From the NCBI GenBank assembly GCA_964007475.1, contig OZ023273.1, positions 100,854,533 to 100,918,532 on the forward strand: DNA of 64,000 nt. Direction: 5' to 3'. This DNA comes from Hybos culiciformis. Taxonomy: Eukaryota; Arthropoda; Insecta; Diptera; Hybotidae. Below, in pieces: positions 11,401 to 23,085 of this stretch. The notes beneath the pieces are model-generated. The model did no database searches, was not told the origin of the DNA, and worked only from the letters and a program-made list of their open reading frames with translations. The position numbers and the translations under genes were made by a program. The stretch's first letter is position 1, and each line of letters begins with the position of its first letter.

Positions 11401-13670
11401 TAATTTTGTCTATAAATGTGTAAAATAACTACCTGTTAAATTACAGTCTGATTTAAAACAATTAAATTTTATTCGTCTAGGACTACCTATTGAATCTAAA
11501 TTAATTTAAATAATAATCACATCTAAGACAACAAACTTTGGAGAACAAATTTTTCACAATAAAAATATTTATTTATTTTATTGGAAAGTTCTTTAATTCA
11601 AAAAATCAATCCCATACTAATTAAGAGCGAGTAATATTTGAATTTTAATTACAATTTTGTTGCAATTGCATTGGTGAGTTATCAAGTTTATTAAAATCAG
11701 AGGGTATAATTAAAAATAATAATAAAATAAAGAATTTTGTCCAATTTTCATTCCCATGCTTGTAGAATCGTTTATTTTTTCATATCTTAAAAATAAAATA
11801 TATAAGTCTCAAAAAAAAACAAAAAAAAAACATATTACTATATAATGAAATCTGGAGCAAGTGGATTCGCAGAATCGACTTTTCTATATAAATTTATAAT
11901 TTGATTAATTAGTATTACAAAATGACCCAAAATTATATTCTTTCTTAATCAATTTTAATATAGCCAACGAATAGAAACGCCTAGAAATAAAGTTTAGCCC
12001 AATTTGAATTTTCTTTCTTTCATTATCATGTTCATTTCTTTTGTAATTACTAATTTTCTTTTGTTTTTCACAATAAATGATGAAAATTAGAATTTTTGCC
12101 GGAAATGTTTATATTATTTTTCGTTCCTTTTTAAAGAACAAAAACAAAAATTTGTTTATCAAAACCTGAAAATTAAATTCATAAGAGATGCATAAACTTT
12201 ATAAAACGTATAAAAATAAAATTTTATTATATACCTACTTTTTTTTTGCAGGTAGGTTCGTTTTGGTATAACGAATCGATATTAAAAAAGGGGAACATTT
12301 TATTTTTCAATAAAAACATAACAAAAAGGAAGTGAAAATTTAATAAAACCAAAAAAGGAAAACTTTATTCATTTTACATTTTATTTTATTTAACTTTTTT
12401 TTTCTGATTAAATAATGCTTTAAGGCCTCAAGGTGTTAAGTACACCTTTAAAAAATAATAGCTTTAAAATTTTCCTTCTCCAATTACTTGAAATGGATAA
12501 TTTAGAACACATAGCTGTATATATATTATGTATGTATTATATATTTCTATTATAGTTTTAACTGGAATAAATGAAAATAAATTGAAATAAATTTAATTTG
12601 TTTTCTAAAATTTGGAATTTATTTCATGTTCTCTGTATATTGTATATTAAAGTTAATTTTGTTCACTTTTGTGTATAACGAAAATATAGTATTTTTTTTA
12701 TGAAAAAAATAATGATCAATAAATAGTTTTAGTAATGTTTAGTAATGCTCATGACAAAAATATTAGTTAATAAATATTCAGACATATATTTTTTACACTC
12801 AAAAAATGACCGTTCCACCGCTTAGAAATCCTTAGGTCGCTATACCCCCATTAAATTTTAATATCCCATTAAAGCAACGTTTTTCCAATCACTATTACGA
12901 TGGTCAAAGCTATTATAATTGCAGTGTGAAATATAGAAGTCCATTAAAATACTGTTGTTTGACCGTTCTACGGTTTTGAAACGTATTTTAAAAGCTAAAT
13001 GTATAATTTATTATAAGGAAGTTTTTTATAACGATCTAGGGTTTTAAAAATATTTATTATAACGATGTATAAGGATTAAACAATTTATGATACAGATAAT
13101 TTATATTTTCTATTTTATACAAATGGCTCTGTTTCTAAAATTTCTTAAAAATTTATAAGAATTCAGATGTTCTTAGTATTATTTTACCGTTTTTTTGAGT
13201 AAGTAAATGTCTAAATTGTTTTTTTTTGTTTGAAGTTAATTTATCAAACTTTTTAACGTCTCCTTTAAAAATATTACCTCTTTTTATTTTTCAATAACAA
13301 TAGCAATTTTTTTTTTCGTTTCGAGTCAGTTACTAGGATTACACAATTTAATGCGAATACTTTTATTCGAAGCGTTATTAGTCCAACAAATGAAATAAAA
13401 AAAAAAAAGTTGGATAATTTTGCGTTGAAACATTGATATCGTTAAAACAACATTAAAAATTTTAGTCATCGAGTCACGAATACAATGAAGAATTTCATTG
13501 TCTTCAAAAAAAAACTCTCACTTCATTGAGTAAGGGGACGAGCCAAGCTACAAAAATCTGTTAAACTTTTTCAAATAGGACGTCTATTTACTGAGAAATC
13601 AGAGCAAACGTCAAAAAAAATGGTATCGAGTCACGAAGAAACAGAGCCAAATGAACAATTATACTTAATA
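8430..13670. other. AT-rich non-coding stretch
   Basis: No gene is recognised. The reading frame at 10889-11071 (minus) has no supporting signal. An imperfect inverted motif ACTCAAAAAA (12798 and, inverted, about 13200) was too weak to call an element. The dodecamer ATCGAGTCACGA occurs twice, near 13468 and 13624. Confidence 0.45.
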
Positions 13671-13671
13671 A

Positions 13672-13745
13672 TAGTGGTAGCTCAGTGATATAGAAGTGGT
13701 TGATTGGAATGCTAAAGTCCAAGGTTTAAAAGCCGAAGAAGCGCA
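13672..13745 (+). repeat. Degenerate tRNA-derived SINE fragment
   Basis: It contains GTAGCTCAGTGAT (A-box like, about 13677) and AAGGTTTAAAAGCCGAAGAAG (B-box region with substitutions). The intervening AATGCTAAAG matches the better preserved copy on the minus strand at 22900-22975, so both belong to one family. Several B-box bases are mutated, so it is inactive. Confidence 0.5.
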
Positions 13746-14682
13746 AAGATAAATTTTCTAAATAAATTTTTAAAATTTTTTTAAAGTTTACTATTTCGTC
13801 AATTTTATAATCTAAAAAGCGAAGAATTGGACATAATATAATCTAACTTAATATAATAATACATCTCATTAAAAACTTGCGATTAACTTTTTACAAAATA
13901 AACTTTAAAACGTCTGATTTTATTTGAACCCACTTTTAAAACATTATTAAAATGCCTAAATATAGGGACAAAATTTAAATCAAATCTTTTTTTTTTTTTG
14001 AAATTTTTCTTAAAGAATAGAATAGAAGTTTTTAAAGGTTTCTTTTAAAAGTTTGAAAAAGGCAAACGGATACGTTTTAAGCTTTTATTTCAATTAATAT
14101 ATAAAAGAAGTTCTTGAAAGGACTGAACAGAATTTATATTAGTTGAAATAAAATATATTTTTTTTTATCACATCAATTCAATCGAAAATGTTTTTTATTA
14201 AATTAAATTTGTAACGTTATTTGGGACAAAAATAATAATTATTATTAAATTTTAGTTTTTATTTTAAAAAAGTATTCGAAACGTTAATTTCATGAGGAAA
14301 ATAGTAGAAAAATAAATTAATTTTAATGAGTCTTGACGAGTTAATTTTAATCAGATTTTCATGATAATAATTCCCATTTCGATATCCATGTAATATTCAA
14401 TTCATTGATATGTCAAGGAGATGTATAAGGTTATTAATATACTAAAGTTTATTTATATAGCTTTGATATTACTTATTTATGTGATGTATAGGTTTCATTT
14501 TTCAAGTACAACCAGTTACTGCGGGTAGGATTAATAAAACTTACATTTCCTAAATTTTATCTATAAATATACTAGAAATAAAAGGTAAAAAAAATGTTCA
14601 ACATAAAATTATAAAATATTATTATTATTTTTTTTTTTTGTAATTATGTATTTTAAAACCATTTTCAACAACTACAATTAAT

Positions 14683-15587
14683 TTAAGACGCCGTTTTTCT
14701 TGATTTCTTAACTTTTGTAACTTTTGCAGTTTGAGTTTGTCTTTTACCGGTTTTTAAATTAGTACTGCACCTTCTGCCGTTGTTTTTGCATGTCCAATTC
14801 ATTATTGTTCTTGTATTATATGGGTTCATTTGTGAAAGTGTACCTTGAGCAGCTTCACATTCATAATTGATCTGAAATATTTTTGTAATAATACAAAAAA
14901 TAATATTTTTCAAATTAATATTATTAATTAAAAGAAAAATTTGAATAAAAATGACAAAGAATCTAAAAATGTAAAGTTACAATAAACCGAAATAAGAGTT
15001 TGGGAATAATTAATATAAATGTACTTAATATTAGAGTATTATTAAGTTTTCATCATTTAAATAAAATATTTTTTGATCATATTTTTTGCGAATACAACTA
15101 TAAAATATCAAAATTTCGAGCGTAGAAGCTTAATTTTTATTTCATATTTTATTTTTAGATGAATTGTTTTTTAAATATTAACATAAATATTATGAGAAAG
15201 TTTTTAATTGTAGGTTCTATTATTGTATGTTTTGTTATTTAAAAAATATTTGAAAAAATAAAAAAAATAAAAACTCATTGCCCAATTAAACTTTTGAGTT
15301 AGTCATCATGAAATTAACGTTATTTATAACTAAATCCTATCAATCAATCTGTAGCTTCTAATGCTAAAGAGTATATTTACATGAGGGAATGGAAAAATGT
15401 AAAAGATCTTCATCATATCTCAAACTAACTAAGCCATTATTGTTGAAAATTTTGGTCAACTTAAACTCTGAATAATCTCGATGTGTGTAATTGGTTTTTT
15501 TGGGGCAATTTTTTTACTATTATATTTACTTACAAATGTGAATGCTACTGCCACTACCATCAAAGCCAGCAGCTCCAGAAACTTCAT
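14683..15587 (-). CDS. Small secreted basic peptide, 80 aa (two exons)
   Basis: Exon 1 (15587-15534) encodes exactly 18 residues, MKFLELLALMVVAVAFTF, a strong signal-peptide core, followed by donor GTAAGT. Exon 2 (14871-14683) follows a TTTCAG acceptor in phase 0 and encodes 62 residues. The signal likely runs to about INYECEA, with cleavage before AQ. The mature part has TCKNNGRRCS, two cysteines six residues apart around a turn, then a Lys/Arg/Thr-rich tail to the stop. A C-x6-C loop rich in Arg and Asn recalls thanatin-type beta-hairpin antimicrobial peptides, but only by pattern. I do not recognise a family; a salivary, venom or seminal peptide is equally possible. TATA, kB-like and GATA motifs lie upstream. 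Exon calls are strong; function is inference. Confidence 0.8.
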
Positions 15588-15682
15588 TTTAGAAGTGTTT
15601 CTGTATTCGGCCTAAAAATTCTACTGCCGCTATTTTAATTAAAATAACACTTAATATGCAATTTCTTTTTTTTTTTTGGTGA

Positions 15683-15707
15683 CTTTTATAAATCCCCACT
15701 CTTATCT
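15683..15707 (-). promoter_or_regulatory. TATA box with overlapping kB-like site and adjacent GATA motif
   Basis: Read on the minus strand: AGATAAG (15707-15701), three bases, then GGGGATTTAT (15697-15688), which overlaps TATAAAAG (15690-15683). The TATA box is about 100 bases before the start codon of the 80-aa peptide gene, leaving room for a 5' UTR of roughly 70 bases. GGGGATTTAT fits the loose insect NF-kB consensus (GGGRNYYYYY, one base off), and closely paired kB and GATA sites are known from insect immune-peptide promoters. Binding is not shown. Confidence 0.5.
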
Positions 15708-15719
15708 TTTGATTTTTAA

Positions 15720-16520
15720 TTTATTTCAATCAGGTTCTGTTATTGTTTGCATTTACATATTTATTATACGTTTCTGAGCAATTGAATAAATATATCCAAT
15801 TGCATCAAAGATAAATATAATGTCTGGTAATAATTTGCGTAAAAAATTGAATCAATACACATGTATGTATATTTTTGAGTTTTTTAACTTTTATTAATAT
15901 TGACATAAAAAATATTAAAATCAATGTTTAATTTTTGTGTTTTGTTTTTTTTTTTGTTTTTATGAATTATGTTTAAATAAAAAATTGATTAAGATTGATT
16001 AATTGAAAATATGCATCAACGAAGTGATGGTACTTGGCGTACTATTTCTGTTATAATTTTTTTTTTTTAGAAGATTATGTATATAAAAGTTCTAAATGTT
16101 AAATATTGTTATTCTGCGAGAATATCCTCTAAAACAATTACAACATAATTCAACGAAAATAGCTTTGATTTTCCCACAAACTGTTGGATATTGAAATATG
16201 CTTTTGGCTCACTGTGAAATACCGACGGTACATTTAAATTCTGCTGAATAAATTTTATATGAATAATTAAGTCTTTTTAAAAATTGAATTCACAAGAAAT
16301 TCATGAAGATACAAATTGAATAGAATTTCCATAAGAAATTTCATCCAATACGACAAATGTCGAAATTTTGTTTCTTTATTTTTCTTTACTTTAGAAACAT
16401 TACATTTTTTTTTTCCAAAATATTTCGTAGATCATTTCACCGACTATTAAATATTCAGAATCTGCAAAGAAAAAATTTTCTTTTCTTTCAATTTCAAAAT
16501 ACGAAAAAGTCTAGAGAGCA
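15720..16520. other. AT-rich non-coding stretch
   Basis: It lies between the promoter of the 80-aa peptide gene and repeat locus 2. I see no gene or bounded element. Confidence 0.4.
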
Positions 16521-16524
16521 ATAG

Positions 16525-17160
16525 TAGATTACAATACATGTTATGCAAATTTGTTATTAATTGCGAGTTGTGTATACACACAAACACATAGACACGAGTC
16601 ATATTTATATCACGAGACCGAAGGTCGAGTGATATAATATTGACGAGTGTCTATGTGTTTGTGTGTATACACAACGACCTGTAAAACAAATTTGATTAAC
16701 ATGTATTCTATACTGCTTTAATGTGCATGTGAGAGGGAGTTGTAAAGAGAGAATATAGAGATAATTTATAATAAAAAATAAAGATAAAAGAAAAAAAGGG
16801 AAATTTTCCACGTTAATAATCCTTTAATTTCTCTTTCTTTTAGAGATTAAAGAAGAAAAGGGAAATTTTCCAAGTTAATTATCCTTTAATTTCTCTTTCT
16901 TTTAGAGATAAAAGGAAAAAAGGGAAATACTGTGAGTCTGAGAGATATTATTTTTGTTTATAGTATTACGTAGTTCAAAATGAAGTACTTAAGTAAATAC
17001 AATATAGGGAAATGTAAATACAATTTACATCACAGAGAAATGTAAATACAATTTACATTTCCCTATAATTGCATGTGTATTGATGCATGTAATGGACCAT
17101 TTACCGAGCTAAATTTGCGAATGTAAATACAACTTACCGAAGACATTAACATTAAAAAAA
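16525..17160 (-). repeat. Dispersed repeat family, locus 2 (inverted), with palindrome copy B
   Basis: Read on the minus strand it gives the same block order as locus 1: CGGTAAGTTGTATTTACA, CAATACACATGCAAT, short repeats with TATAGGGAAATGTAAAT in inverted arrangement (about 17006-17066), ACTACGTAATACTATA, about three CGTGGAAAATTTCCC tandem units (16785-16930), ATCTCTATATTCTCTCTTT, and ATTAAAGCAGTATA. It ends in a nearly perfect palindrome (16536-16703, centre near 16620) whose arms include GTTGTGTATACACACAAACA. It shows that the tandem units and the palindrome are parts of one element. No coding capacity is seen. Confidence 0.75.
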
Positions 17161-17851
17161 ATTATTCAACACAGGTGGTTCGACTCAAGTTATTGTATGT
17201 GCATGTTATTTTTCAATAATAAAAACAACATTTTTTGGTCAGGATCTTGACAAAATGAAATCGAAACTAAAACTTAATATGTGTTAATAAAACTACATAT
17301 TTTGATCTTCAATCTGGATTTTAATTCCTTTTAAAAAATTCATTTGGTATATAACTTTAATTTTTTTAAATTTTAATGCAAAACATAAATTCACTTTAGT
17401 CTTAATAACATTCTTATCTACTTTAATTTCAATGGTATTACAACTAATTAACTCTTAAGTATTAGATTTCTAAAATTAAAAAAAATTGTTTTTGTGTTTT
17501 TTAAGTTTAATCAATAATCCTAGAAAAACTTAAGTTTTTTGTAGCATCTTTTCATTGGAATAGACCAGTTATTATTTAATTGCATAATAATAAATGCAGG
17601 TTTTGAACACATACTGCAGCAAAAATAGCACCTATAATCAATCTCCTATAGCTAATTTTCCACCTAGTACTTAAAAAAAATTGTTGTTCTAAACGCCTTT
17701 ATCAATATTGGGCTGACTTCTCTACTCTATCATTACTCATTATTATATAAGACTAAAACCGTCAAACTCGATTTATTTTTTAATTACAAGTATATTATTC
17801 TTATAACGTAGGTTTAAATAATAATGTCTTATTAAGGGATAAACATACTAA

Positions 17852-19012
17852 CCATTTTCGTCAACCAAAGACAACTCGTCACAACCGAGGCACCTAAATT
17901 TATTTTATCAAAATGTACATGGACTAAGGACAAAAACTAATTGTTTGTTTGCTTCTTCATGTAATTGTGATTACGATGTCCTTATTTTGACGGAAACTTG
18001 GCTAAATGGCGACTTTGCTGACTCTGAGATTTTTCCTCCTAAATATATGTTATATAGACGCGATCGTCATCAGGGTACTGATGCAACCACAGTTGGGGGC
18101 GGTTTCGCAATAGCGGTGAAATGCTATTTCGATTCTGAAAAGGTTTTGATCCCTGAGAATGATCTAGAAATTTTATGTATTAAAGTCAAACTTTGTGATT
18201 TTTGTTTGTATATTTTAGATGTTTATTTGCCACCTAAAACAGGTGATGCTAGGAAAGATTTATATTTAAGCTTGATTAACTCACTTGATTTTTTAAATGA
18301 GTTGATTTCTGTCTCAGATAAGGTTTTGTTTTTGGGACATTTCAACTTGTCCGCTACTTCTTGGCTTGTTGATCCTGAATGCGATTGTTTTTTTCCTACT
18401 TCTTCATGCTCAGTTGAATCTTTATTAACTGATCATCTATTCTCTCTCAATTTCGAACAAAATTCGTCAATTAAAAATAGTAATGGTAAGCAATTGGATC
18501 TCGTTTTTTCTATTAATTTCTCTTCTATTTCTGTTAATCATTGTGCCGATTCATTGCTTCCTGAGGAAATACACCATCCTGCTCTTATTATTTGTTTAGA
18601 TATTGATTTTTCTTCGAATGACTTATTGTCGGAAAACAGTTATTCCTTTAATTTTAGTAAAGCCGATTTCATGGGAATGAATAATTCTCTCAGTCTTATA
18701 GACTGGAATTTTTTACATACTGTTAACATGGAGCAGGCTACTAAAAGCTTTCACTCAAAAATTTTCAAATTATTTCTTGAATTTGTTCCATTTAAATCCA
18801 ATCGCATTCGTAATTTCTCTCCGCCATGGTATACTGATGCCTTGAGATCTCTCAGAAACAAGCGTAATATGTTATGGAAAACATATTGTAATGTCAGAAA
18901 TGAGTCTACACTGAGTCAGTATTTATGTGTTAAGGAGGATTTTCGAAGGCTATGTAATATTTGTCATTCTAATTTTTTGCTTAATCTCCAAAATGATCTA
19001 AAATTAAATTAA
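17852..19012 (+). pseudogene. LINE apurinic-type endonuclease domain
   Basis: The frame contains the EEP-type endonuclease signatures of non-LTR elements: FYQNVHGLRTKTN (17903-17941), DVLILTETWLN (17975-18007), the Gly-rich VGGGFAIAV about 30 residues later, a degenerate LGHFNLSATSW where FLGDFN is usual, and a late DHLFSLNF segment. It ends in a premature TAA at 19010; the same frame continues at once with EFWNFVNEKRGSSSYP, a typical linker to the reverse transcriptase. The Asp-to-His change in LGHFN removes a conserved catalytic-motif residue. Confidence 0.8.
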
Positions 19013-20753
19013 AAAGAATTTTGGAATTTTGTTAATGAAAAAAGAGGTTCATCTTCTTATCCAACAACTCTCCATTATAACGATGTCAGTAGTGACAATA
19101 ATTTCATTATTGCTAATGTTTTTGCTGATTTTTTCAAATCTTCTTTCGAGGCATCTCCTTCTTCAAGCCTGCCTAATCTCGACTCTGTCAATACGTATAC
19201 TTTTCTTTCTAATTTTAATTTCAGTATTTCAAAACCTGAAATTTTGAAGCATATTCAAAAACTAAAAAATACTAATACTGATACTGATGGCATTCCTACT
19301 TCATTCTTAATAGGATGTGCGGACAAATTAATTGAGCCACTTTATTCTTTATTTAATATGTCCATTTCACTGTGTAGCTTCCCTTCTATTTGGAAAATAT
19401 CCTACATTATTCCCCTTCATAAAAAATCTAAAAAAACAGATATTCAGAATTATAGGCCTATTGCCCGCTTATCTTCTTTACCTAAACTATTCGAGTCAAT
19501 CATTTTTGAGAGAATTTTATATCAAGCCCATCATTTCGGATAGGCAGCACGGTTTTGTACGTGGTAAGTCAACTTCCACCAACCTTTTAGACTTCACGTC
19601 TTTTTGTAACACTAAATTTCTTTCCGGTTATTATGTCGACTGTATTTTTACAGATTTTTCAAAAGCTTTTGATAAACTATGCCACAAAAGCCTAATTTAT
19701 AAATTAGACAAAATGGGTTTTCACTCAGGTTTTGTGGAATGGATAGCTGATTATTTATCCAATCGCTATTATCAAGTTTCATTTAATAATTTCCTGCCTA
19801 CGCTATTTTTAGTAAATTGTGGTGTCCCTCAAGGTAGCCATCTGGGTCCTATTTTCTTCATTTTATTTATTAATGATCTTCCGAATATTTTAAATTCGTC
19901 AGAAGTTCTTATTTATGCAGATGATGCAAAAATTTTTAAAGCTATATCTTCCTATTCTGATTGTATTGATTTACAGAATGACATCAACTCATTTTGTAAT
20001 TGGTGTACGTCAAATAATCTTCTTTTAAATGTTAATAAATGTCACTCTATGCCCTTCTTTAGGAAAAAAAGCAAAATTGATTTTCAATATACTATTCAAT
20101 CCTCTTCATTGACAAGATTTGCAGAAACCACTGATCTTGGAGTTTTGTTGGATGAAAAATTGAACTTTGTTAAACATATTGATTTTGTAGTGAATAAAGC
20201 TCTTCGTATTCTTGGTTTTATTAAACGGCAATCGAGAGAATTCAGTGATCCTTATGTCATGAAGCTTCTTTATTCCTCTTTTGTCCGTCCTATTTTAGAA
20301 TATTCTTGCCAAGTCTGGAATCCATTTTATGGTATTCATATCTCTAGACTTGAATCCGTCCAGAAAAATTTTCTTCGTTTTGCTTTGAGGCGCCTTAATT
20401 GGCAGGACAACCTTAATTTACCTCCGTATTCTGACAGACTTCAACTTGTCAATCTTCCAAGTCTAGAGAGTAGAAAGGCTTATTTGTCGTTCAGTTTTAT
20501 CCACAAGGTTATCGAGGGCAAGATGACAAGTAGCTGTTTAATGTCTAACTTATTTTTTAATGTTCCGTCACGTAGTCTTAGAAATTCCGATGTTATTTAT
20601 ATCAAATTTTCAAGAACCAACTATGGTCAAAATAGCCCACTAAGCTCCATGTTCAAAATTTATAACGGATTTCACTTTCTACTTCAAACACATAGTTTCG
20701 ATAGTCCTTCTTTTAAAACTCAATTTTATATTTTATCAGCTAGTTCAAATTAA
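19013..20753 (+). pseudogene. LINE reverse transcriptase domain (frameshifted)
   Basis: From 19013 to about 19520 the frame carries RT fingers motifs (DGIPTSFLIG, IIPLHKK, NYRPIARLS, KLFESIIFERI). A frameshift then moves to the frame that holds RQHGFVRGKST, FTDFSKAFDK, GVPQGSHLGPIFFILFINDL and the catalytic IYADDAKIF box, followed by the thumb (DLGVLLDEKLNF, YSSFVRPILEYSCQVWNPF). The catalytic YADD is intact. The protein ends at 20753 and is followed by AT-rich 3' UTR. No RNase H motif is apparent. Confidence 0.88.
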
Positions 20754-20944
20754 TTTGTGCAATATATATTATTATAGTATTTACTTATATTTTAATTATT
20801 ATATAATTTTTGTTTATTATTATTTTAATTTTTTTATATTATTGTATTATTATTGTATATTTTTTTTTTTTTTTTTAATATTATTATAAGGATATTTTCG
20901 CTTGTATTAAGCATTTGTAATAAATAAATATGATAAACATCATA

Positions 20945-22300
20945 TTATTACCAGTAACTAACAGCCAACGAAAGAATATTTTGAAATAATACAAGTTGTA
21001 TAAAATTATATAGAGTGACAGAACTGAAGCGTCATGTGCAAACCTGATTTGCTTATGCAATTATATTAATGTGGTCATTAAAATGCAAGTTTAATACCAT
21101 TACCAGAGCAAATGAGTTCATTTCATAATTGAGACTGTGATGGAAATTTATATCTGTTTATCCATGAATTTATATATTTTATATCCTTGAGGGAATAACT
21201 TATTTGGGAATTATGAAAATAATATTTTCCTAAGTTTGTTTGCTTAAAAACAACTAAGCCTATAATATACACAAAAATTAAAGACTATATATAGTACGAT
21301 ATATACTTTAATATAAGAAAAGTGCAAACATATTAAAAATTTCAGAATTTTTATGTTTTTGTATGATTTTTTTTCTTTTTAAATCCATTATCTTAATACC
21401 TTATGTATATTTTCTTCTCTTAAAAAAATATTCTTTAAAGTATGCCCTTATCAAATAAGCACATATTCTTGAGAAGAACACTTGACCTACATGAAAATTT
21501 ACTTCCTTCTTATAACTTTAGAATAAAAAAAATTTATTATATTGGAATAATTTATAAATCTTTTTAAAGCATTTTCTATAAAAGTCCTATTTTAATTGTG
21601 TGTTTAGTGTTTTTTATAATTACAAAACTTTTATTTTATAAAAACAAAACTTCACATGTAGGTATACAGTATGTTGAAGAAATATATATTCATATTATAA
21701 ATATAATTTGCTTGGTTTTAGTTATAAACTTTTTATTCTGAAGAACATGTATCTGATCATAATAAATAAAGATAGAATTATAGCCTTGAATTAAATCCTT
21801 TATAAATTACCTGATTTTCTAGAATTTGTGCTGGGTATAGATTTTTTTTTCTATATAGGAAAGTACTAGTGCTGTACGTTTCTATGGTTTTTGGACTATA
21901 AATTCAGAGACAATATTATTATAATAAAATTTTCAAAACATTTTGGCACACGAATAAAAATTTTGAAAATTAAGTATATCAGTATAGTTTTTTGGAAACC
22001 GGCGCCTGCTGATGTATGTTTCTAAAAACCTGTCTTACCCAATAGAAATTCAAAATGGTTCATTTTTACGGAATTGTTAAAACAATTCAAATTTCAGTAC
22101 AAAATGTATTCTTGTTATATAAACATTTTTCCTGCTATTATATAGATTTATAATATTTATCGAAATATATGAAACATAATGTATATATCGAAAATTTATA
22201 GCACTATACTATATTCTACATAGAATTTATTTTACAAATTATTCAATAAATTTAATTAAATGTAAAAAAAAAATAAGTAAAGAACGAGTTTTCAAAAAAA
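20945..22300. other. AT-rich non-coding stretch
   Basis: I see no gene, bounded repeat or RNA gene here. Confidence 0.45.
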
Positions 22301-22301
22301 C

Positions 22302-22507
22302 TGAGGACAATCCGCATGAAAAAGTAGAAAATAACTTTTTCTTCACACACAGAGGTGGACTCAGATTTTTTGATTGGGACTAAGTTAAGTTATTTGATTC
22401 ATGAAGAGAAAGAATATTCAAGAGAAATGTCCCAATTAAAAAATCTGAGTCCACTTCTGTGTGTGAATAAAAAGTTATTTTATACTTTTTCATGCGGCTT
22501 GTCCTCA
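22302..22507. repeat. Foldback element with 79-bp arms
   Basis: The arms 22302-22380 and 22429-22507 are reverse complements with about five mismatches (arm begins TGAGGACAATCCGCATG and ends TTGATTGGGAC). The loop is 48 bp. No target duplication is visible. The reading frame 22355-22537 across it is an accident of the hairpin. Its outer right edge abuts the next foldback element. Confidence 0.75.
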
Positions 22508-22899
22508 CACGGAGAGAAATCCAATCAGATATTATGATTATGACGATTGTACATATGCGTAAAGCAGTCAGAGAACTCAGCTCTTAATAACTAATCATAA
22601 ACCGTAAATATTAATCATAAACAATGACTAAGGGTAAAAACAATCACTATGACTGCAAAATCATAAATCCTGCAACCCAATAATATCGATTTCATTTCTT
22701 ACGTCTTAAAAGCGAGTAATGGCTGCTATTTTACATAAGAAAATAAAATTTAAGTTTTTTTTATTAATTTTTTTTATTTAATTTTTTTTTATTTAATTTT
22801 CATTTATTTAATTTTTTTTTATTTTATTTTAATATTTTTTTAATTTATTAAATTTTATTTATTATATTTTTATTAAATTTACAATTTTATTTCTTATGT

Positions 22900-22975
22900 C
22901 TTCTTCCGGATTCGAACCTGGGTCTTTAGCATTGCAATCCGCCAACACTACCACTCAGCTACGGTATTGAAATTT
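22900..22975 (-). repeat. tRNA-derived SINE head, minus copy
   Basis: On the minus strand it has an A-box region TAGCTGAGTGGTAG (22961-22948) and a perfect B box GGTTCGAATCC (22918-22908), separated by GATTGCAATGCTAAAGACC. The anticodon arm does not fold properly. It shares AATGCTAAAG and CCGGAAGAAG with the copy at 13.7 kb. Confidence 0.6.
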
Positions 22976-23018
22976 AAAATGTACATAAAATAGAAAATAT
23001 AAATTTGGTATACACATT

Positions 23019-23085
23019 TTCTGTGTGGTGTGTTGGCTATTTGTAATGTTAAGGACGCAGGTTCGAATCCCGAAGAAAGCAAAAA
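23019..23085 (+). repeat. tRNA-derived SINE head, plus copy (inverted partner)
   Basis: It contains a perfect B box GGTTCGAATCC (23060-23070) preceded by AATGTTAAGGACGCA and followed by CGAAGAAAGC. It mirrors the minus-strand copy 85 bp away, so the two form the arms of an inverted repeat. The A-box region (GTGTGGTGTGTTGGC) is degenerate. Confidence 0.55.

Larger units (their letters stand above)
17852..20940 (+). mobile_element. Nearly full-length LINE (jockey/CR1-like), recently inactivated
   Basis: It has one long endonuclease-reverse transcriptase reading frame broken by one in-frame stop (19010-19012) and one frameshift (about 19500-19543). An AT-rich 3' UTR follows, with a tail at about 20920-20940 (AATAAATAAATATGATAAAC). 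The first in-frame codon after an upstream stop is at 17852. The small number of lesions in over 2.8 kb of coding sequence indicates recent loss of function. The 5' boundary and target duplication are not defined. It sits between two of the small peptide genes. Confidence 0.85.

Noticed and set aside
12796..13203. Possible mariner-like MITE with ACTCAAAAAA ends
   Set aside because: Terminal similarity is about 10 bases of A-run-rich sequence and the TA duplication does not align; likely chance at this base composition.
22355..22537. 60-aa open frame
   Set aside because: It spans the arms and loop of a foldback repeat; the frame is a by-product of the hairpin.
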